Source of the DNA: Chitinophaga sp. CF418
GTDB taxonomy: Bacteria; Bacteroidota; Bacteroidia; Chitinophagales; Chitinophagaceae
Direction of reading: 5' to 3'
DNA length: 64,000 nt
NCBI RefSeq assembly: GCF_900142925.1
Contig: NZ_FRCN01000020.1
Span: forward strand, 1-64,000
Of this stretch, positions 60,672 through 64,000 are shown in pieces. The position numbers were made by a program, and so were the translations under genes. The notes beneath the pieces were generated by a model. The model made no database searches. It was not told the DNA's origin and saw nothing but the letters and a program-made list of their open reading frames with translations. The first letter of the stretch is position 1, and every line of letters starts with the position of its first letter.

Positions 60672-63446
60672 TTAAAGCGCCTTTGCCAATGCACTTTGCC
60701 GTAGCAGCATTTTCTGGCAGAAATAATAGACCATCATTTCATGGCTCTGCTGATGAGCAGCAAACATCCTGTTCAGGTGCATATGAATTAGGTCGGCCAC
60801 TAGTTTTACTTTTCGCTTAGCTGGGCAATGCCCCAGCAGCATCCTGGCAGAAATTTTACAAGCCACAAATGAAGCTGATAATACATCATTAACAGGCAAA
60901 AGAGTTTTGATGATGCGTTGAAAGTCCTTGTTCAACTTCTTAAATCCTTCGCCAGAAATCTGATATTCTTCGGAAAATGCCTCGCAAACCTTGTTAACAT
61001 ATACGGTGCCCTCTTTAGTCAAATCCCCCAGCTCGTCCAGCATTCCCATCAGCATCTCTGTGCAAAGTCTGTATTTCTCGTCATCACTGGCCTGGTGGGC
61101 CAGCACTTCCAATACATACAAACTATCCAGCCAGAAGTGTTCCTCTACCATTGCCATCAGGTCTTCCCCATATCTTTCGGTTTCCCTTTTATAGCTGCAA
61201 ACTTTAATATCAGAAACAATACCATCCATCATGTATGTATACAAAGCCTTATTTAGCTGATGGATCATATACAAATGATCTGATGGGCTTTTAAGTTTAA
61301 GCCTTAACCGCAGATGCGATCCGTTCTCGCCATAGCGTATAAAAAACCAATAAGCTATTTTGTCGTTATTTTCAGCTAAAACAAGGCTAACAGGGCCGTT
61401 AAGCAGCAAATCAATCCTTAGGGGATGCGTGTAAATTTCAAAGTACAACCAATCCTCCGTGGGCAGGAAGATCTTTTTAACACCCTTTATACCAACTGGC
61501 GTATTGCTATTCAATTCAATGGTATCGTATTGTTTCTGCTCATTAATCAGGCTAAGCACAAACTGATGCGCATATCCGTTCCCTTCACTATCTTTTACTA
61601 CAGGGCGTGTAGGAACAAAACCCTCTTCCAATATAAAAGAATCAAACTTGCCAAATACATGCAGCAGCTCTTTCAAATCAGCTTCATCTGCCAGGTCAAA
61701 TACCATGGTCCGGTCTTCGGTACGGGTAACGGCATATTTTTCCAGTCCTACGCTTTTAAGATAATCGGCCAGGATGTGAATGTCTATTGCTCCGGCTATC
61801 TGGCGCTTCAAAGCAGCCACAGAAATCCGCCATTGAGCAGGCGATAAAATGATGTTCTTGAACTGCACCCTGGGATAAAAATCCTCACCCGGGAAATAAT
61901 CAGTCAGCTTAAGGCTAAAGTTGGTTTTCAGACCATCGTGCTGCAGGTCATTTAAAAAACGGTATACCGCCAGGTTTGAACGTTTATAATTGTATCCGGA
62001 GCTTAATCTGGGAACTATACGTTTTTTCTTGTTTCGGTCATATAAAATCACCTGGGCCCCTGCAACCGTAATATCTATATCAGTCAAATTAACTGCACCC
62101 TCCATGTCATCGTAATTCAAGAGCGACAATTGATAGGGATAAATGCGTTTCCTACGGTTCACGTTGTCTACCGCAACTTCATCCGTATATCCAATATCAA
62201 AAAACAGCACATCAGGGTTGGCGGCCAATTCTTCATCCGCAATAGCAGCGCACATCTGCTCAACGTCTTTTCCAATCAGCGAAAACCTGCCCAGTATACG
62301 GTTAGAGCTTGGGCCTCCAATTTGTTCTATAATCAGCAAATCATCAACTACCGAACCCAATACCCCTAAAGATCCAGGTATAGCCTTATTTACTTTTCTC
62401 TGCTGAATATTCAGGTGCTCGAGCTGTATCACCCTACTACCAGAGGCTATTAGGGATTTAAAGAGCAGGTCAACCATCACCCTTTTATCGTTTACATCTT
62501 CGGTAACAGGCGGTTGTGCTATAGGAGCCTCCAGTCCAATTGCCAGGTCCAGGTTAGCATAACCCACACCCAATTCCGGGTCAAGGGCTACCATTAGTGG
62601 AACGGTACGTTGCTCAAATTTCTTGCGAAAGGCAGCTTTAAACCTTTCAAGATCTTCAAAAATGGGATCTGGAACAAAGTGGTGCATCAAACGGATCAGT
62701 TCAAATATATCCTTAAACGTTTCGGTAGAAAAGGTAGCCTCCTGAACTTTCCGCTCTGCAAGTACATATAAAGGATCATCAGTACCGGCAACATATCCCA
62801 TGCGTTCGAAGTAATCTTCTCCAATAATATTTGGGGTATTGGAAGTCAGCAGCAGTTGCAAATCCACCATTTCCTGTATGTCTGCAAGGCTGCAGCCCTC
62901 GATATCTTTAAGCAACACAGAGGCAACAACAGGCACTTTGCAGCTATCCAGAACTTGCAAGTACAATTTAAGTGCATCGGTTTCAGCTATAACAAAGCTG
63001 TCTTCCTCACGGGCAATAAAACGGATCTGATTGCCTATTGTGTAATGGCTGGAATTGCTAAAAACAAGCGTATCGGCAGTAACTACAACTTCCTGCAAAG
63101 CCAGTTTGTTCATCAATGTCCAGCATGGGAATTGATGGAGTACCTGCGAATTTTCAACCACAATTTGATTGTCCTGCTGATTGGTTCCCATTGTGACCAC
63201 TCCGCATCCCGCAAAGCTTCCATAAGGAGTAGCCCGGTACTGCGCCCGGTTAAAATACTTCCACACCGTGTGATAGACAGCCCTTGGCAGCTTGTCTAGT
63301 TCATCAGCTGAAATATTCTTTATCTGCTCATAAAAATCAGCTGAGGAGATACGTATCGATGCTTTGAGATTTTCCCACTCGGTATGTAATGAAGCGGTTA
63401 ATTTTAACTGAGGTACCCTGATGAGTAGTTGGGGATAAATTTTCAT
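60672..63446 (-). CDS. Full-length LanB-type lantibiotic dehydratase
   Basis: A 924-residue cytoplasmic enzyme that in known class I systems dehydrates Ser/Thr of a precursor peptide using glutamyl-tRNA. The N-terminal Lant_dehydr domain (about 1-640) contains YHTVWKYFNRAQYRATPYGS and NRILGRFSLIG. The C-terminal thiopeptide-type elimination domain (about 650-915) contains EDWLYFEIYTHPLRIDLLL and FFIRYGENGSHLRLRLKLKS. Length is near the usual 1000. First gene of the operon with LanKC-like, MauE and DUF6520 genes. No LanC and no dedicated protease-exporter are inside the window. Confidence 0.92.
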   Translation of the reverse strand: MKIYPQLLIRVPQLKLTASLHTEWENLKASIRISSADFYEQIKNISADELDKLPRAVYHTVWKYFNRAQYRATPYGSFAGCGVVTMGTNQQDNQIVVENSQVLHQFPCWTLMNKLALQEVVVTADTLVFSNSSHYTIGNQIRFIAREEDSFVIAETDALKLYLQVLDSCKVPVVASVLLKDIEGCSLADIQEMVDLQLLLTSNTPNIIGEDYFERMGYVAGTDDPLYVLAERKVQEATFSTETFKDIFELIRLMHHFVPDPIFEDLERFKAAFRKKFEQRTVPLMVALDPELGVGYANLDLAIGLEAPIAQPPVTEDVNDKRVMVDLLFKSLIASGSRVIQLEHLNIQQRKVNKAIPGSLGVLGSVVDDLLIIEQIGGPSSNRILGRFSLIGKDVEQMCAAIADEELAANPDVLFFDIGYTDEVAVDNVNRRKRIYPYQLSLLNYDDMEGAVNLTDIDITVAGAQVILYDRNKKKRIVPRLSSGYNYKRSNLAVYRFLNDLQHDGLKTNFSLKLTDYFPGEDFYPRVQFKNIILSPAQWRISVAALKRQIAGAIDIHILADYLKSVGLEKYAVTRTEDRTMVFDLADEADLKELLHVFGKFDSFILEEGFVPTRPVVKDSEGNGYAHQFVLSLINEQKQYDTIELNSNTPVGIKGVKKIFLPTEDWLYFEIYTHPLRIDLLLNGPVSLVLAENNDKIAYWFFIRYGENGSHLRLRLKLKSPSDHLYMIHQLNKALYTYMMDGIVSDIKVCSYKRETERYGEDLMAMVEEHFWLDSLYVLEVLAHQASDDEKYRLCTEMLMGMLDELGDLTKEGTVYVNKVCEAFSEEYQISGEGFKKLNKDFQRIIKTLLPVNDVLSASFVACKISARMLLGHCPAKRKVKLVADLIHMHLNRMFAAHQQSHEMMVYYFCQKMLLRQSALAKAL

Positions 63447-63540
63447 ATACGCCTGTAGTAAAATATCTTAAATATATCCTAAATACCGGGTACATGAAAT
63501 GCTTCTTATACAATCTGTCTAAATAAAATGATAACCTGCA

Positions 63541-63568
63541 TAATAAAAGGAAGCACAGATGTGCCTCC
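63541..63568 (-). terminator. Terminator of the gene at the right edge
   Basis: On the minus strand GGAGGCACA and TGTGCTTCC form a stem with one mismatch and a two-base loop, followed by TTTTATTA. It separates the edge gene from the LanB operon, which must start inside 63447-63540. Confidence 0.75.
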
Positions 63569-63625
63569 CCATTTAATAACCACATATAATCTTTCTTATG
63601 AAAGACAAACTTAAATAGCTTCGGC

Positions 63626-64000
63626 TCATTGGCCTTCTTTATCTCTTATAGGCACTGCAGTTTTATTCTTCTTAAACTGACGGCGGGTATATAGATGTAG
63701 CTGCAATGTACCCATGTCGGTAACGTAGACATTATCTTTGTCACTTAAAACGAACGACTTCCAACGGAAAAAGATATTATTGTAAATCATTCCTCCAATA
63801 TCAGCAATCAAAGTACCTAAGGCCTCTTCTTTTCCGTGCTCATGGAAACCGGCACCAAACAAAGGTTTTTCCATTCTCGTAGAATCCAAAGATTCCATGT
63901 GGTATAGGTACACCTTTTTGTGCATCTTTATTTTAGATACAATTTCATCCCTGGCGTTAAAAGTGTACTCATAATCATTTCCAAACAACAGCGAGCGCCA
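63626..64000 (-). CDS. C-terminal part of an unknown protein (5' end outside window)
   Basis: The minus-strand frame is open to base 64000. The apparent start at 63988 is a TTG inside the frame; residues WRSLL precede it. The visible about 124 residues contain KMHKKVYLYHMESLDSTRME, a hydrophobic GTLIADIGGMIYNNIFF and a basic end. No family recognised. It could belong to the peptide locus or be unrelated; a terminator at 63541-63568 separates it from LanB. Confidence 0.5.
   Translation of the reverse strand, partial: WRSLLFGNDYEYTFNARDEIVSKIKMHKKVYLYHMESLDSTRMEKPLFGAGFHEHGKEEALGTLIADIGGMIYNNIFFRWKSFVLSDKDNVYVTDMGTLQLHLYTRRQFKKNKTAVPIRDKEGQ

Noticed and set aside
63337..63585. 82-codon minus-strand frame before LanB as a precursor peptide
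   Set aside because: It overlaps the LanB start in another frame, runs through the terminator at 63549-63568 and is not Ser/Thr/Cys-rich at its end.

Overview
The window looks like a Bacteroidota chromosome, most likely Chitinophagaceae and probably Chitinophaga or a close relative. The evidence is two FecI/FecR/SusC/SusD loci, a DUF2723 membrane protein, LytTR two-component signalling, DUF6520 peptides, a CTnDOT-like integrase, and promoters of the Bacteroidota type TTG-N19-TAnnTTTG (best at 5038-5068 and 33645-33674). Genus is an inference from gene content; no rRNA is present.

Layout. 1-5.0 kb: the 3' end of a polymorphic-toxin-like gene with a putative metallopeptidase tip, a likely immunity gene, and a second small gene that an intact IS21-family element (1497-4164, istA/istB, multiple terminal repeats, 6-bp target duplication) has split. 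5.0-13.5 kb: a TetR/SDR pair with three matching operators, DUF416-like and SseB-like genes, two AraC regulators around a PRISE-like reductase, SnoaL, GNAT and a minimal ABC pair. 13.6-21.6 kb: ECF sigma, FecR, SusC, SusD and a metallophosphatase, a TonB-dependent nutrient uptake locus. 21.6-33.5 kb: mostly ordinary chromosome (Gfo/Idh/MocA oxidoreductase, MoxR plus VWA pair, sugar isomerase, DUF2310, DUF2723, SAM hydrolase, SDR).

33.7-46.8 kb: an integration hotspot at a tRNA-Lys(UUU) gene. A tyrosine recombinase lies just downstream, followed by lower-GC accessory cargo: a P-loop protein, a helical mobile-element protein, single small genes between dispersed noncoding repeats, and a tight minus-strand operon PRTase-DprA-HAD followed by a membrane-anchored protein and a HEPN-like protein. 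That operon resembles a nucleotide-centred conflict or defence system. A secreted protein, a decayed gene and an AAA+ ATPase follow. No right attachment site was seen.

46.9-64.0 kb: an apparent peptide natural-product or peptide-handling locus. A LytS-like kinase and LytTR regulator flank a 42-codon gene on the opposite strand that encodes a Thr/Ser-rich peptide with one Cys and has its own perfect terminator. Next come ECF sigma, FecR, an STN-containing SusC, SusD and a thioredoxin-fold protein. A convergent minus-strand operon then encodes a full-length LanB-type dehydratase, a LanKC-like protein that stops after the kinase domain (no cyclase), a MauE-like membrane protein and two paralogous secreted DUF6520 peptides. 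The combination of LanB with a cyclase-less LanKC, exported twin peptides and a sigma-regulated TonB transporter is the most unusual feature of the window. Function is inferred from sequence only.
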